Of a DNA stretch of 64,000 nt, positions 54,247 to 63,144 are shown piece by piece. The translations under genes and the position numbers were made by a program. This DNA comes from Segatella copri. Lineage in GTDB: Bacteria > Bacteroidota > Bacteroidia > Bacteroidales > Bacteroidaceae. The first letter of the stretch is position 1. Each line of letters starts with the position of its first letter. The DNA lies in assembly GCF_002224675.1 (NCBI RefSeq), contig NZ_NMPZ01000001.1, forward strand, positions 186,001 through 250,000, given 5' to 3'. The notes under the pieces are model-generated. The model saw only the letters and a program-made list of their open reading frames with translations. It had not been told where the DNA came from and ran no database searches.

Positions 54247-55500
54247 ATGAATTATCAAGAAACAATAGAATATCTCTTCAACAGTACTCCTGTCTTTGAG
54301 AAAATCGGAGCGAAGGCTTACAAGCCAGGTTTGCAGACCACATTCGCCCTGGATGATCACTTCGGTCATCCTCATCAGAAGTACAAGACCATCCACATTG
54401 CCGGAACCAACGGCAAAGGCTCCTGCTCCCATACCCTTGCTGCTATTCTTCAGAGCCAGGGTTACAAGGTAGGACTCTACACCTCTCCCCATCTGGTAGA
54501 TTTCAGAGAACGTATCCGAGTGAACGGCGAATGCGTTCCGGAGCAGTATGTCATTGACTTCGTTGAAGAGAACCGTGCCTTCTTCGAACCACTTCATCCA
54601 TCCTTCTTCGAACTCACCACTGCCATGGCACTGAAATACTTTGCAGAGCAGAAGGTGGATTATGCGGTCATCGAGGTGGGACTGGGCGGAAGACTCGACT
54701 GCACCAACATCATCACCCCAATCCTTTCCATCATCACCAACATCAGCTTCGACCACACCCAGTTCCTGGGCAACACCCTTGCCGAGATTGCCGGAGAAAA
54801 GGCAGGAATCATCAAGCCTGGCGTTCCGGTAGTCATTGGAGAATACCTCCCGGAGACCCGACCAGTATTCGAAAACAAGGCGAAATCTGAGAATGCACCG
54901 ATTCTTTTCGCCCAGGACTTTGATGTAACCCGTCTGGAAAGCAGCGAAATCTGCGATGTAGATATGGAGCTCAAGGGTTCCTATCAGGAGTGCAACAAGA
55001 AGACAATCCTGACTGCACTTCATATACTGCGCCAGAAACTCGCCATCAGTGATGAAGCCATCCGTGAAGGATTCGCCCACGTATGCGAACTGACTGGTCT
55101 GCGCGGAAGATGGGAAAAGCTCAATGATGCTCCCCTCACCATCTGCGATACGGGCCATAATCTCGCCGGCTGGAACTACCTTGCACCGCAGATCAACTCC
55201 GTAAAAGCCGAGACCAAGCACATCGTTTTCGGCATGGTGGATGACAAAGATGTGGTGCACGTATTACAACTATTGAAGGAAAAGCTGGAAAATCGGGTAA
55301 AGTACTACTGGACGCAGCCTTCTACCAAAAGAGCCATCCCTGTAGAGAAATTGAGTGAATTTGCATTAAAGTTAGGCTTACACGGAGAGATATATCATTC
55401 TGTAAAAGAAGCATATAACGCTGCTCTAAAAAATGCAGAAAAAGACGATTTTGTCTTCGTTGGCGGTTCAAGTTATGTAGTGGCAGATTTGCTCTCCTAG
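54247..55500 (+). CDS. folC: Bifunctional folylpolyglutamate / dihydrofolate synthase
   Basis: 417 residues. The P-loop HIAGTNGKGSCSHTLAAIL (about 50-68) and SPHLVDFRERIRVNG (about 80-94) are the Mur-ligase-family FolC motifs; TTAMALKYFAEQKVDYAVIEVGLGGRLDCTNII (about 122-154) has the glycine-rich VGLGGRLDxTN loop, and HNLAGW (about 305) belongs to the C-terminal domain. It adds glutamate to dihydropteroate or folates in the cytoplasm. It stands alone; a TAA-rich terminator lies before it and a long AT-rich gap with the gal operator after it. Confidence 0.95.
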   Translation: MNYQETIEYLFNSTPVFEKIGAKAYKPGLQTTFALDDHFGHPHQKYKTIHIAGTNGKGSCSHTLAAILQSQGYKVGLYTSPHLVDFRERIRVNGECVPEQYVIDFVEENRAFFEPLHPSFFELTTAMALKYFAEQKVDYAVIEVGLGGRLDCTNIITPILSIITNISFDHTQFLGNTLAEIAGEKAGIIKPGVPVVIGEYLPETRPVFENKAKSENAPILFAQDFDVTRLESSEICDVDMELKGSYQECNKKTILTALHILRQKLAISDEAIREGFAHVCELTGLRGRWEKLNDAPLTICDTGHNLAGWNYLAPQINSVKAETKHIVFGMVDDKDVVHVLQLLKEKLENRVKYYWTQPSTKRAIPVEKLSEFALKLGLHGEIYHSVKEAYNAALKNAEKDDFVFVGGSSYVVADLLS

Positions 55501-55553
55501 AAATTTTTAGTTTTTTTAAATCAAATAATTGCTAAATAATTTGTCACATTCAT

Positions 55554-55613
55554 TTTTTTTAGTTACTTTGCAGTAGATTACTTTAGAACTCTAAAGTAGA
55601 GTAACTAAAAAAA
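55554..55613. promoter_or_regulatory. Nested palindromic operator at the galM promoter
   Basis: Outer arms TTTTTTTAGTTACT (55554-55567) and AGTAACTAAAAAAA (55600-55613) are perfect 14-base inverted repeats. Inside, TACTTTAGA (55579-55587) and TCTAAAGTA (55590-55598) are perfect 9-base arms with a 2-base centre. A near-consensus -7 box TTACTTTG (55563-55570) lies in the left arm, and the galM start is 10 bases after the right arm. Confidence 0.75.
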
Positions 55614-55622
55614 TGACATATT

Positions 55623-56708
55623 ATGAATACAGAACCAGTTAACAAGTGTGGTTTGAAAAGAGAAGATTTTCAGACCACAGTACAGGGAAAGAAGACTGAT
55701 CTCTTCGTGTTGAGAAACAATCAGGGCAACGAGGTTGCTGTGACGAACTATGGTGGTGCTGTTGTAGCTATCATGATGCCAGACAAGGACGGTAACTATG
55801 CCAACCTCGTTCAGGGTCACGACAACATCCAGGACGTCATCAACTCACCTGAGCCTTTCTTGAGCGTCCTCATCGGTCGATACGGTAACCGTATTAAAGA
55901 GGGTAAGTTCACTCTTCATGGCAAGGAGTACCAGTTAGCATGCAACGATGGCAAGAACCACTTGCATGGAGGTCCTACAGGATTCCACGCACATGTTTGG
56001 GATGCTACCCGCATGAGCGACAACGCAGTCGTTCTGAAGTACACCAGCCCATACGGCGAGGAAGGTTTCTCAGGAGAATTGACCGTCTGGGTGGCTTATA
56101 CCTTGACAGACGACAATGAGTTCGTCATCAAGTATCAGGCAACCACCAACAAGATGACCATCTGCAACCTCACTCACCATGCATTCTTCTCAATCCAGGG
56201 TATTGCTAACCCTACCCCAACAGTTGACAACATCATCTGTCAGGTTAACGCAGACTACTATCTCCCTATAGATGAGACATCTATCCCTACAGGTGAGATC
56301 TTGAAGGTAGAGGGTACTCCATTCGATTTCCGCACTCCAAAGCCAATCGGACAGGACATCAATGCAGATGATGAACAGATTAAGAATGGTTCTGGTTACG
56401 ACCATAACTATGTATTGAACAAGAAGGAAGAGGGCGAGTTGAGCTTTGCTGCTCGCATCAAGGATCCTGTAAGCTGCCGCACCATGGAGGTTTACACCAC
56501 AGAGCCAGGTCTGCAGATGTACACAGGTAACTTCCTGGCAGGCATCAAGGGTCAGCATGGTGCAACCTTCCCACGCCGCAGCGCAGTATGCTTCGAGGCA
56601 CAGAAGTTCCCAGACACACCTAACCACCCTTACTTCCCAAGCTGCAAATTGTGTCCAGGTGAGACCTACACCCAGAAGACCATCTATAAGTTTGGTGTAG
56701 AGAAATAA
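55623..56708 (+). CDS. galM: Aldose 1-epimerase (galactose mutarotase), cytoplasmic
   Basis: 361 residues, no signal peptide. The start EPVNKCGLKREDFQTTVQGKKTDLFVLRNNQGNEVAVTNYGG matches GalM, with NYGGAVVAIMMPDKDG. The catalytic and binding residues fall as expected: NHLHGGPTGFHAHVWDA (about 115-131, sugar-binding His), TICNLTHHAFFSIQG (about 179-193, general-acid His), DFRTPKPIGQDI (near 236) and the catalytic Glu in TTEPGLQMYTGNFL (about 293-306). It interconverts alpha- and beta-galactose before GalK. It is the first gene of the gal locus and sits right after the operator; it is followed by a terminator-like hairpin before the transporter. Confidence 0.95.
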   Translation: MNTEPVNKCGLKREDFQTTVQGKKTDLFVLRNNQGNEVAVTNYGGAVVAIMMPDKDGNYANLVQGHDNIQDVINSPEPFLSVLIGRYGNRIKEGKFTLHGKEYQLACNDGKNHLHGGPTGFHAHVWDATRMSDNAVVLKYTSPYGEEGFSGELTVWVAYTLTDDNEFVIKYQATTNKMTICNLTHHAFFSIQGIANPTPTVDNIICQVNADYYLPIDETSIPTGEILKVEGTPFDFRTPKPIGQDINADDEQIKNGSGYDHNYVLNKKEEGELSFAARIKDPVSCRTMEVYTTEPGLQMYTGNFLAGIKGQHGATFPRRSAVCFEAQKFPDTPNHPYFPSCKLCPGETYTQKTIYKFGVEK

Positions 56709-56730
56709 GATAAATCACTAATAATCAGAT

Positions 56731-56778
56731 AGGAGTTGCTGCCTCTGAAAGAGAACTTCAAGGCAGCCACTCCTTTTT
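56731..56778 (+). terminator. Terminator/attenuator between galM and the transporter
   Basis: AGGAGTTGCTGCCT (56731-56744) pairs with AGGCAGCCACTCCT (56761-56774) with one mismatch, followed by T5. It may lower transcription of the transporter and galK. Confidence 0.85.
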
Positions 56779-56841
56779 GCGGTAAAATTCTGACTAGAAT
56801 AAACATTAAATAATAACAATATCAACTATCAAGTTTAAACA

Positions 56842-58188
56842 ATGGAACAAAACAATGGAAACAACAACGGTCGTGTCATTGCAATCATCACGATGTGTTT
56901 TATCTTTGCAATGATCTCGTTCGTAACTAACATGGGAGCACCTTTTGGCAACATCTGGGGCTTCAAGTACTCTTGGGCAGCCATGATGGGTAACTTCATG
57001 AACTTCGCCGCTTACCTCTTTATGGGTATTCCCGCAGGTAAGATGATCGAAAACAAGGGTTACAAGAAAACAGCTCTCATCGCACTTGCAGTCGGTACAA
57101 TCGGTTTGATGATCCAGTACTTATCAAGCATCTTCGGTGACGACATCCCAGTATTCACACTCAGCTCTGGCGCAGTTTGCCTCAACCTCATCATTTATCT
57201 GTTGGGTGCATTCATCTGCGGTTTCTGCGTATGTATGCTTAACACGGTGGTAAACCCAATGTTGAACTTGCTCGGTGGCGGTGGTAACCGTGGTAACCAG
57301 CTCATTCAGATTGGTGGTACATTGAACTCATTGAGTGGTACTCTTACCCCATTGTTGGCAGGTGTGCTCGTAGGTACTGTTACAGCCAACACCAGTATGA
57401 GCGACGTTGCCCCTCTCCTCTTCATCGGTATGGCAGTATTCATCGCAGCCTTCTTCATCATCTGGTTCGTAGCTATTCCTGAGCCAAACATCAAGAAGGA
57501 AAACGTGCAGTACGACCACAGTCCTTGGTCTTTCCGTCACTGCGTACTCGGTGTCATCGGTATCTTCTTCTATGTAGGTGTTGAGATTGGTATTCCTGCT
57601 CAGCTTATCTTCTACATCAGTAGCATGGACTTCACAGGTGCAGCTTCTGTAGGTGGTGCTTTCGCAGCGGTTTACTGGTTGCTTATGATGTGCGGCCGAT
57701 TCCTCAGCTCATTCATCAGCGGTGCCGTTTCTACCAAGACACAGATGACAGTAGTATCAACAGTAGCTATCCTCCTGTTGCTCACAGCCATCTTCTTGCC
57801 TGAGGCAAACACATTGAACTTCTCTTTGGCAGGTGATTCAGAGATTGCAAGCCTTCTCAAGCTCGACGACCACGGTACTGGCGTTGTAGCATTTACAATC
57901 CCTACCAAGTGTGTGCTCATCGCCATCTGCGGTTTGTGTACTTCTATCATGTGGGGTGGCATCTTCAACCTTGCTGTAGAGGGTCTTGGCAAATACACAG
58001 CTCAGGCATCAGGTATCTTCATGATGATGGTAGTTGGTGGTGGTGTAATGCCTCTCATCCAGGATGCAGTTGCTAAGGCTGCTGGCCCTATCGCATCTTA
58101 CTGGGTTATCATCGCCATGATCGCATACATTCTTTTCTATGCGCTCGCAGGTTGCAAGAATGTCAACAAGGACATCCCTGTAGAGTAA
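56842..58188 (+). CDS. MFS glucose/galactose-type transporter
   Basis: 448 residues, about twelve membrane helices. Landmarks: an N-terminal cytoplasmic tail, TM1 VIAIITMCFIFAMISFVTNMGAPFG, a GIPAGKMIENKGYKKTALI loop of the MFS D-x-x-G-R-R/K kind, and the LLGGGGNRGNQLIQIGGTLNSLSGTLTPLLAG stretch of the fucose/glucose-galactose (GluP/FucP) group. Role: sugar:proton symport into the cytoplasm. It lies between galM and galK, so galactose or a related hexose is the likely substrate. Confidence 0.9.
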   Translation: MEQNNGNNNGRVIAIITMCFIFAMISFVTNMGAPFGNIWGFKYSWAAMMGNFMNFAAYLFMGIPAGKMIENKGYKKTALIALAVGTIGLMIQYLSSIFGDDIPVFTLSSGAVCLNLIIYLLGAFICGFCVCMLNTVVNPMLNLLGGGGNRGNQLIQIGGTLNSLSGTLTPLLAGVLVGTVTANTSMSDVAPLLFIGMAVFIAAFFIIWFVAIPEPNIKKENVQYDHSPWSFRHCVLGVIGIFFYVGVEIGIPAQLIFYISSMDFTGAASVGGAFAAVYWLLMMCGRFLSSFISGAVSTKTQMTVVSTVAILLLLTAIFLPEANTLNFSLAGDSEIASLLKLDDHGTGVVAFTIPTKCVLIAICGLCTSIMWGGIFNLAVEGLGKYTAQASGIFMMMVVGGGVMPLIQDAVAKAAGPIASYWVIIAMIAYILFYALAGCKNVNKDIPVE

Positions 58189-58202
58189 ATTCCGGAAAAT
58201 CC

Positions 58203-58241
58203 TATTCCCGGGTGAAGCAAAACTTGATTTATCCGGGAATA
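58203..58241 (+). other. Intercistronic hairpin before galK
   Basis: TATTCCCGG (58203-58211) pairs with CCGGGAATA (58233-58241); no T-run follows, so it may act in processing or message stability rather than termination. Confidence 0.55.
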
Positions 58242-58291
58242 ACTAATTTATAATCAAATCTTTAATAATAACTTTTTAAACAACAACTATT

Positions 58292-59452
58292 ATGGATATC
58301 GAAAAAGTAAGAAGCCGTTTCATCAAGCACTTTGATGGCAAAACAGGTAACATCTATATGTCACCAGGTCGTATTAACCTGATTGGCGAACACACAGATT
58401 ATAATGGTGGATTCGTATTCCCAGGTGCAGTAGATAAGGGCATTATGGCTGAAATCCGTCCTAACGGAACAGAGACAGTGATGCTCTACTCTATCGACTT
58501 GAAGGACCGTGTAGAGTTCAAGGTAAACGACCCTGAGGGTCCTCGCGCATCTTGGGCACGCTACATCTACGGTATCTGCCAGGAGATGAAGGCGCTGGGT
58601 GTTGATGTAAAGGGCTTCAATGCTGCATTCTATGGCGACGTGCCTCTCGGTGCAGGTATGTCTTCTTCTGCTGCTCTTGAGAGCTGCTTCGCTTTCGCTT
58701 TGAACGATCTCTTCGGTGACAACAAGGTTTCTAAGTGGGATCTCGTTCTCGCTGGTCAGGCTACTGAGCACAAGTACGTAGGTGTAAACTGCGGTATTAT
58801 GGACCAGTTTGCTTCTGTATTCGGCAAGGAGGGCAAGTTGATGCGTCTCGACTGCAACAGCCGTGAGTTTGAGTACTTCCCATTCGAGCCTAAGGGTTAC
58901 AAGCTCTGCCTGGTTAACTCTAAGGTTAAGCACGAGTTGGCTGGCTCTCCATACAACGACCGCCGCAACTCTTGCGAGAACGTGGTTAAGCACATCGCTG
59001 CCAAGCACCCAGAGGCTAAGTTCGAGACTCTCCGCGATTGCACATGGGAGCAGTTGGAAGAGGTTCGCGCTGAGGTAGGCGAAGAGGATTACAGCCGCGC
59101 TCACTTCGTATTGGGCGAGAAGGACCGCGTATTGGCAGTCTGCGATGCTCTTCAGAAGGGTGACTACGAGACTGTAGGCCAGAAGATGTATGAGACTCAC
59201 CACGGTTTGAGCAAGGAATACGAGGTAAGCTGCGAGGAGCTCGACTTCTTGAACGATGTTGCCAAGGAGAATGGTGTTACTGGTAGCCGTATCATGGGTG
59301 GTGGCTTCGGTGGCTGCACCATCAACTTGGTTAAGGACGACATCTACGACAAGTTCGTTGAGGATGTTACAGCTAAGTTCACTGCTAAGTATGGTCACGC
59401 ACCTGAGGTTTATCCAGTAGTTATCTCTGAGGGTTCTCACAAGGTTTGCTAA
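58292..59452 (+). CDS. galK: Galactokinase
   Basis: 386 residues. GHMP-kinase motifs in order: GRINLIGEHTDYNGGFVFPGAVDKG (about 27-51, galactose-binding EHTDYNGG), the ATP-binding VPLGAGMSSSAALE (about 117-130), GVNCGIMDQFASVFG (about 168-182, catalytic Asp) and the C-terminal GSRIMGGGFGGCTINLV (about 331-347). It phosphorylates galactose at C1. Codons are strongly biased, as in galM and nifJ. It ends at a clear terminator. galT and galE are not seen nearby. Confidence 0.97.
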   Translation: MDIEKVRSRFIKHFDGKTGNIYMSPGRINLIGEHTDYNGGFVFPGAVDKGIMAEIRPNGTETVMLYSIDLKDRVEFKVNDPEGPRASWARYIYGICQEMKALGVDVKGFNAAFYGDVPLGAGMSSSAALESCFAFALNDLFGDNKVSKWDLVLAGQATEHKYVGVNCGIMDQFASVFGKEGKLMRLDCNSREFEYFPFEPKGYKLCLVNSKVKHELAGSPYNDRRNSCENVVKHIAAKHPEAKFETLRDCTWEQLEEVRAEVGEEDYSRAHFVLGEKDRVLAVCDALQKGDYETVGQKMYETHHGLSKEYEVSCEELDFLNDVAKENGVTGSRIMGGGFGGCTINLVKDDIYDKFVEDVTAKFTAKYGHAPEVYPVVISEGSHKVC

Positions 59453-59483
59453 TAGATACACATTATTAATTATAATATAAAGG

Positions 59484-59518
59484 AACTGCAGTTGGTGTTT
59501 GCCAGCTGCAGTTTTTTT
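59484..59518 (+). terminator. Terminator after galK
   Basis: AACTGCAGTTGG (59484-59495) pairs with CCAGCTGCAGTT (59502-59513) with one mismatch, followed by a run of T to 59518. Confidence 0.9.
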
Positions 59519-59546
59519 CGTTATAAGATATTGTCACGACTTGAAA

Positions 59547-59634
59547 GCTTTTGCCCTTTCAGGGCGACAGGCTTGCATCCACAGTAACCCAGGGCGTTGC
59601 CCTGGGCTAGGAGCTTCTGCCCTTTCAGGGCGTG
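59547..59634. repeat. Palindromic intergenic repeat, copy B
   Basis: GCTTTTGCCCTTTCAGGGCGAC, then CCCAGGGCGTTGCCCTGGGC and GAGCTTCTGCCCTTTCAGGG in the same order as copy A (6429-6516), with an unrelated spacer between the modules. Confidence 0.85.
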
Positions 59635-59683
59635 CTGGTTCAGGAGTTTTGGGGCGAAAATCAAACATGGATTGCAAAAAACG

Positions 59684-59905
59684 ATAATGACCGGAAATGA
59701 CAATGACCGAAATCAACCATTGATTGAAAAATGAAAATGACCGAAAATGACCATGACCGGAAATGACCGGAAAAGCTTAATGACACTTAATGACACAGAC
59801 CTTAATGACACGACCGAATCATAAACTAACCCAATCATAAAACGAACCCATCATAAAACTAATCTTTGATAAAATTCCACATATTTACACTACTCCATCA
59901 TAAAA
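59684..59905. repeat. Three degenerate short-repeat arrays in the galK-galM2 gap
   Basis: Three arrays follow one another: AATGACCGGAA-like units (59684-59775), CTTAATGACAC-like units (three, 59776-59811), and CATAAAAC-like units (about four, 59818-59905). The rest up to 60080 is A-rich. This gap of 628 bases holds no gene. Confidence 0.7.
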
Positions 59906-60080
59906 CACAGAGAAAAGACAAAAAACACGGGAAAAAGAGCAGAAAAGAGGGGGCTTTGATGCAAATAGTGTTAAAAACACACTATAGAAGAAAAAAAGTT
60001 AGGGAAAAGTATTGTGGTTTCAAAATAAAATTGTAATTTTACACCCAAAATTAGTAAACAACATTAAAAGCAACCTAGAA

Positions 60081-61268
60081 ATGAACAACGTAAAGAACCT
60101 TTTTATGGGAGTTGGTTTCGCAGCAGTCGCTACCCTCTCAGCATGTTCTTCAAGCAGCAATGCTAGTTTAACACAGTCAGGCTTGAATCCAGCAGACTTC
60201 GATTCTACTGTTTTGGGCAAGAAGACTGAGTTAGTTACCCTCAAGAATGCCAACGGCATGGAGGTTTGCCTCACCAACTATGGTGGTCGTGTAGTTTCCA
60301 TCTCTGTTCCTGACAAGGATGGCAAGCCTACAGATGTAGTGCTCGGCTACGACAACATCCACCAGTATGCAGACACCCTCAACTCTCCTTCTGATTACGG
60401 ATCATCAGTAGGCCGTTACGCCAACCGTATCAAGGACTCCAAGTTGACTCTTGCAGGCAAAACATATAATCTGAAGCCAAACGACAATGGCAACTGTCTT
60501 CACGGCGGTGGTACTACCGGTTGGTTGAACCAGGTTTACGACATTACAGAGAAGAATGATTCTTCTGTAACCTTCACTATCCAGGCAAAGGATGGCGAGA
60601 ATGGCTTCCCTGGCAATGTTACTGCAACAGCAAAATATACGGTAAAGAGCAACAATACACTCGATATCGAGTTTGGTGCTACAACCGATAAGGAGACCGT
60701 GGTTAACATGACCAACCACAGTTACTTCAACTTGAATGGCGATCCATCCAAGGAAGGTTTCGACCAGGTAATGTACATCAATGCTGATAAGTTCACACCT
60801 GCAGATTCACTCTATATTCCAACAGGTGAAATCAAGGACGTAGAAGGAACTCCAATGGACTTCCGCACTCCTACCGAGATTGGCAAGAAGGTAGATTACA
60901 GCTTCGACCAGATCAAGAACGCTACAGGTTACGACCACAACTGGTGTCTGAATACCTATAAGGATGGCAAGGGCGACGACAAGACCGTCTGCGCAAGCCT
61001 CTACTCTCCAAAGAGCGGAATCCTCCTTGAAGTCTTCACCAATGAGCCAGGAATCCAGGTTTATACAGGTAACTTCCAGGGCACAGGTATTGCCTGCAAG
61101 CATGGAATCAAGTATCCTAAGCACGTGAGCGTCTGCTTCGAGAGCCAGAAGTATCCTGATTCACCAACCAAGATTGCCCAGGGCGTAAAGGGATGGACAG
61201 ATGCAACCTTGAAGCCAGGAGAGAAGTACTACTCTCACCTCGTTTACAAGTTCAGCGTTAAGAAGTAA
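60081..61268 (+). CDS. Aldose 1-epimerase, exported lipoprotein
   Basis: 395 residues from the ATG at 60081. An upstream in-frame Met at 60012 would only add AT-rich spacer, so it is rejected. A lipoprotein signal (FMGVGFAAVATLSACSSSSN, lipobox LSAC with Cys about 22) anchors it outside the inner membrane. The mutarotase core matches: NYGGRVVSISVPDKDG, NGNCLHGGGTTGWLNQVYDI, VNMTNHSYFNL, DFRTPTEIGKK, GYDHNWCLN, TNEPGIQVYTGNFQ. All active-site segments present in the cytoplasmic galM are kept. It probably equilibrates sugar anomers in the periplasm ahead of uptake by the symporter encoded next. Confidence 0.93.
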   Translation: MNNVKNLFMGVGFAAVATLSACSSSSNASLTQSGLNPADFDSTVLGKKTELVTLKNANGMEVCLTNYGGRVVSISVPDKDGKPTDVVLGYDNIHQYADTLNSPSDYGSSVGRYANRIKDSKLTLAGKTYNLKPNDNGNCLHGGGTTGWLNQVYDITEKNDSSVTFTIQAKDGENGFPGNVTATAKYTVKSNNTLDIEFGATTDKETVVNMTNHSYFNLNGDPSKEGFDQVMYINADKFTPADSLYIPTGEIKDVEGTPMDFRTPTEIGKKVDYSFDQIKNATGYDHNWCLNTYKDGKGDDKTVCASLYSPKSGILLEVFTNEPGIQVYTGNFQGTGIACKHGIKYPKHVSVCFESQKYPDSPTKIAQGVKGWTDATLKPGEKYYSHLVYKFSVKK

Positions 61269-61279
61269 GGAATGGCTAC

Positions 61280-61347
61280 GCGGCGGATTACAAATCCGCC
61301 GAAACCCAAATAAGGAAGGCAAAGCGGCGGATTGCAAATCCACCGAA
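61280..61347. repeat. Two copies of a GGCGGATT palindrome
   Basis: GCGGCGGATTACAAATCCGC (from 61280) and GCGGCGGATTGCAAATCCAC (from 61324) are palindromes with GGCGGATT arms (the second with one mismatch), 44 bases apart. It is a common Bacteroidota intergenic palindrome, from memory. Confidence 0.8.
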
Positions 61348-61419
61348 TTCCATAGGATTAAGCATCCAATAAAAGAAAGAATAAACAATAATAAATAAAC
61401 AAACGATCTTATAGTAATT

Positions 61420-63144
61420 ATGAATTGGAATTCAACAGAATTCGTATGGCTTGATTGGACAGTACTCGCCATTGGTGTAATCGGCGTAATCTGGGCTGTC
61501 TGGCATGCGATTGTGAAAGACAGAAAGGCTCAGAAGGGCGAAGACTCTTCTGCTTACCTCTTCGGTAAGGGCGAGCCATGGTATGTAATCGGTATGGCTA
61601 TCTTCGCAGCCAACATCGGTTCAGAGCACCTCGTGGGTCTTGCTGGTACTGGCGCCAAGAGCGGTGTAGGTATGGCTCACTGGGAGATGCAGGGTTGGAT
61701 GATCCTCATCCTCGGTTGGTTGTTCGTACCTTTCTATCAGTTGCTCATCAACAAGATGGGTAAGATCATCACCATGCCAGAATTCCTGAAGTTCCGCTAT
61801 ACTCAGCGTACAGGTTCATGGCTCTCTATCATCACACTCGTTGCTTACATTCTCACCAAGGTGAGCGTTACTGCACTTACAGGTGGTATTTTCTTCGAGT
61901 ATCTCTGGGGCTTGAACTTCTGGGCAGGTGCTATCGGTTTGATCATCCTCACCACCATCTTCACCGTATTCGGTGGTATGAAGGGTGTAATGACATTGTC
62001 AACCATCCAGACTCCTATCCTCGTCATCGGTTCATTCCTCGTGCTCTTCCTCGGTCTCTCTACCCTCGGCGGTGGAAGCGTCTCTGCAGGTTGGGCAGAT
62101 ATGATGGACTACTGCGGCAAGTTGAACAACGGCTACGGAACAACCCACATGTTCCACTGGGAGGCAGGTGACTCAATGTATCAGGAGTATCCAGGTTTCG
62201 TAGTATTCATCGGTGCAACCATCATTGGTTTCTGGTACTGGTGTACTGACCAGCATATCGTTCAGCGTGTACTCGGTCAGGTTCCTGGCGAAAGCAACGT
62301 AGAAGTTATGAAGCGTGCCCGCCGCGGTACTATCGCAGCCGGTTTCTTCAAGGTTCTCCCTTGCTTCATGTTCCTCATTCCAGGTATGATTGCAGCAGCC
62401 TTGGCTCAGAAGGGCGCAATCCAGATGAACGAGACTGATGCAGCCTTCGCCATCATGGTAAAGACCGTGCTTCCTGCAGGTATCAAGGGAATCGTAACCA
62501 TCGGTTTCATCTGCGCACTCGTTGCTTCATTGGCAGCATTCTTCAACAGCTGTGCTACCCTCTTCACCGAGGACTTCTACAAGCCATTGAAGAAGGGAAT
62601 GTCTGAGGCTCACTACGTACTCGTTGGCCGTATCGCTACCGTAGTAGTTGTAATTCTCGGTTTTGCCTGGTTGCCAATCATGATGAAGATGGACACCCTT
62701 TACAACTACCTCCAGGGAATCCAGTCACTCCTGGCCCCAGCCATGGTAGCAGTATTTGCGATGGGTATTTTCTTCAAGAAGATTACTCCAAAGGCAGGCG
62801 AATACACCATGATCACCGGTTTCCTCATCGGTATGCTCCGCCTCGTCACCAACGTCATTACCGATACTGGTAAGGCAACAATGGATGGTGCGTTCTGGGA
62901 TTACACAGCATGGTTCTGGCAGACCAACTGGCTCGTGTTCGAGTGCTGGCTGCTCATCTTCCTCATCATCTTCATGGTAGTAGTGAGCTGCTTCACTCCA
63001 GCCCCAAGCAAGGAGCAGGTAGAGGCTATCACCTTCACATCCGACTTCAAGAAGTCTATCCGTGAGAGCTGGGGTGCGTTCGATATCATTGGTACAATCG
63101 TAGTAATCGGTCTCTGCGCTGCATTCTACGCTTACTTCTGGTAA
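61420..63144 (+). CDS. Sodium/sugar symporter (SGLT/SSS family)
   Basis: 574 residues, about fourteen hydrophobic helices. Family landmarks: MAIFAANIGSEHLVGLAGTGAKSGVGMAHWEMQGW (about residues 59-93, the SSS signature start with the unwound TM helix), FRYTQRTGSWLSIITLVAYILTKVSVTALTGGIFF (about 124-158), and FWYWCTDQHIVQRVLGQ (about 268-284), matching the SGLT C-D-Q-x-x-V-Q-R motif for sugar and sodium binding. It imports hexose with Na+ across the inner membrane. It follows the lipoprotein mutarotase gene, so the two probably handle the same sugar. Confidence 0.95.
   Translation: MNWNSTEFVWLDWTVLAIGVIGVIWAVWHAIVKDRKAQKGEDSSAYLFGKGEPWYVIGMAIFAANIGSEHLVGLAGTGAKSGVGMAHWEMQGWMILILGWLFVPFYQLLINKMGKIITMPEFLKFRYTQRTGSWLSIITLVAYILTKVSVTALTGGIFFEYLWGLNFWAGAIGLIILTTIFTVFGGMKGVMTLSTIQTPILVIGSFLVLFLGLSTLGGGSVSAGWADMMDYCGKLNNGYGTTHMFHWEAGDSMYQEYPGFVVFIGATIIGFWYWCTDQHIVQRVLGQVPGESNVEVMKRARRGTIAAGFFKVLPCFMFLIPGMIAAALAQKGAIQMNETDAAFAIMVKTVLPAGIKGIVTIGFICALVASLAAFFNSCATLFTEDFYKPLKKGMSEAHYVLVGRIATVVVVILGFAWLPIMMKMDTLYNYLQGIQSLLAPAMVAVFAMGIFFKKITPKAGEYTMITGFLIGMLRLVTNVITDTGKATMDGAFWDYTAWFWQTNWLVFECWLLIFLIIFMVVVSCFTPAPSKEQVEAITFTSDFKKSIRESWGAFDIIGTIVVIGLCAAFYAYFW

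Noticed and set aside
54232..55260. 342-residue antisense frame over folC
   Set aside because: Opposite strand to a clear folC; no motif or promoter; explained by codon bias.
58361..59461. 366-residue antisense frame over galK
   Set aside because: Long only because galK uses few codons; low-complexity Leu/Val/Ala composition and no family match.
59499..59716. Short frames over the palindromic repeat copy B
   Set aside because: Frames arise from repeat DNA; similar frames occur over copy A (6427-6612).
59684..59905. CRISPR array
   Set aside because: Units are short, degenerate and without equal-length unique spacers; no cas genes are present.
60012..60080. N-terminal extension of the lipoprotein mutarotase
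   Set aside because: It would bury the lipoprotein signal behind AT-rich spacer sequence.
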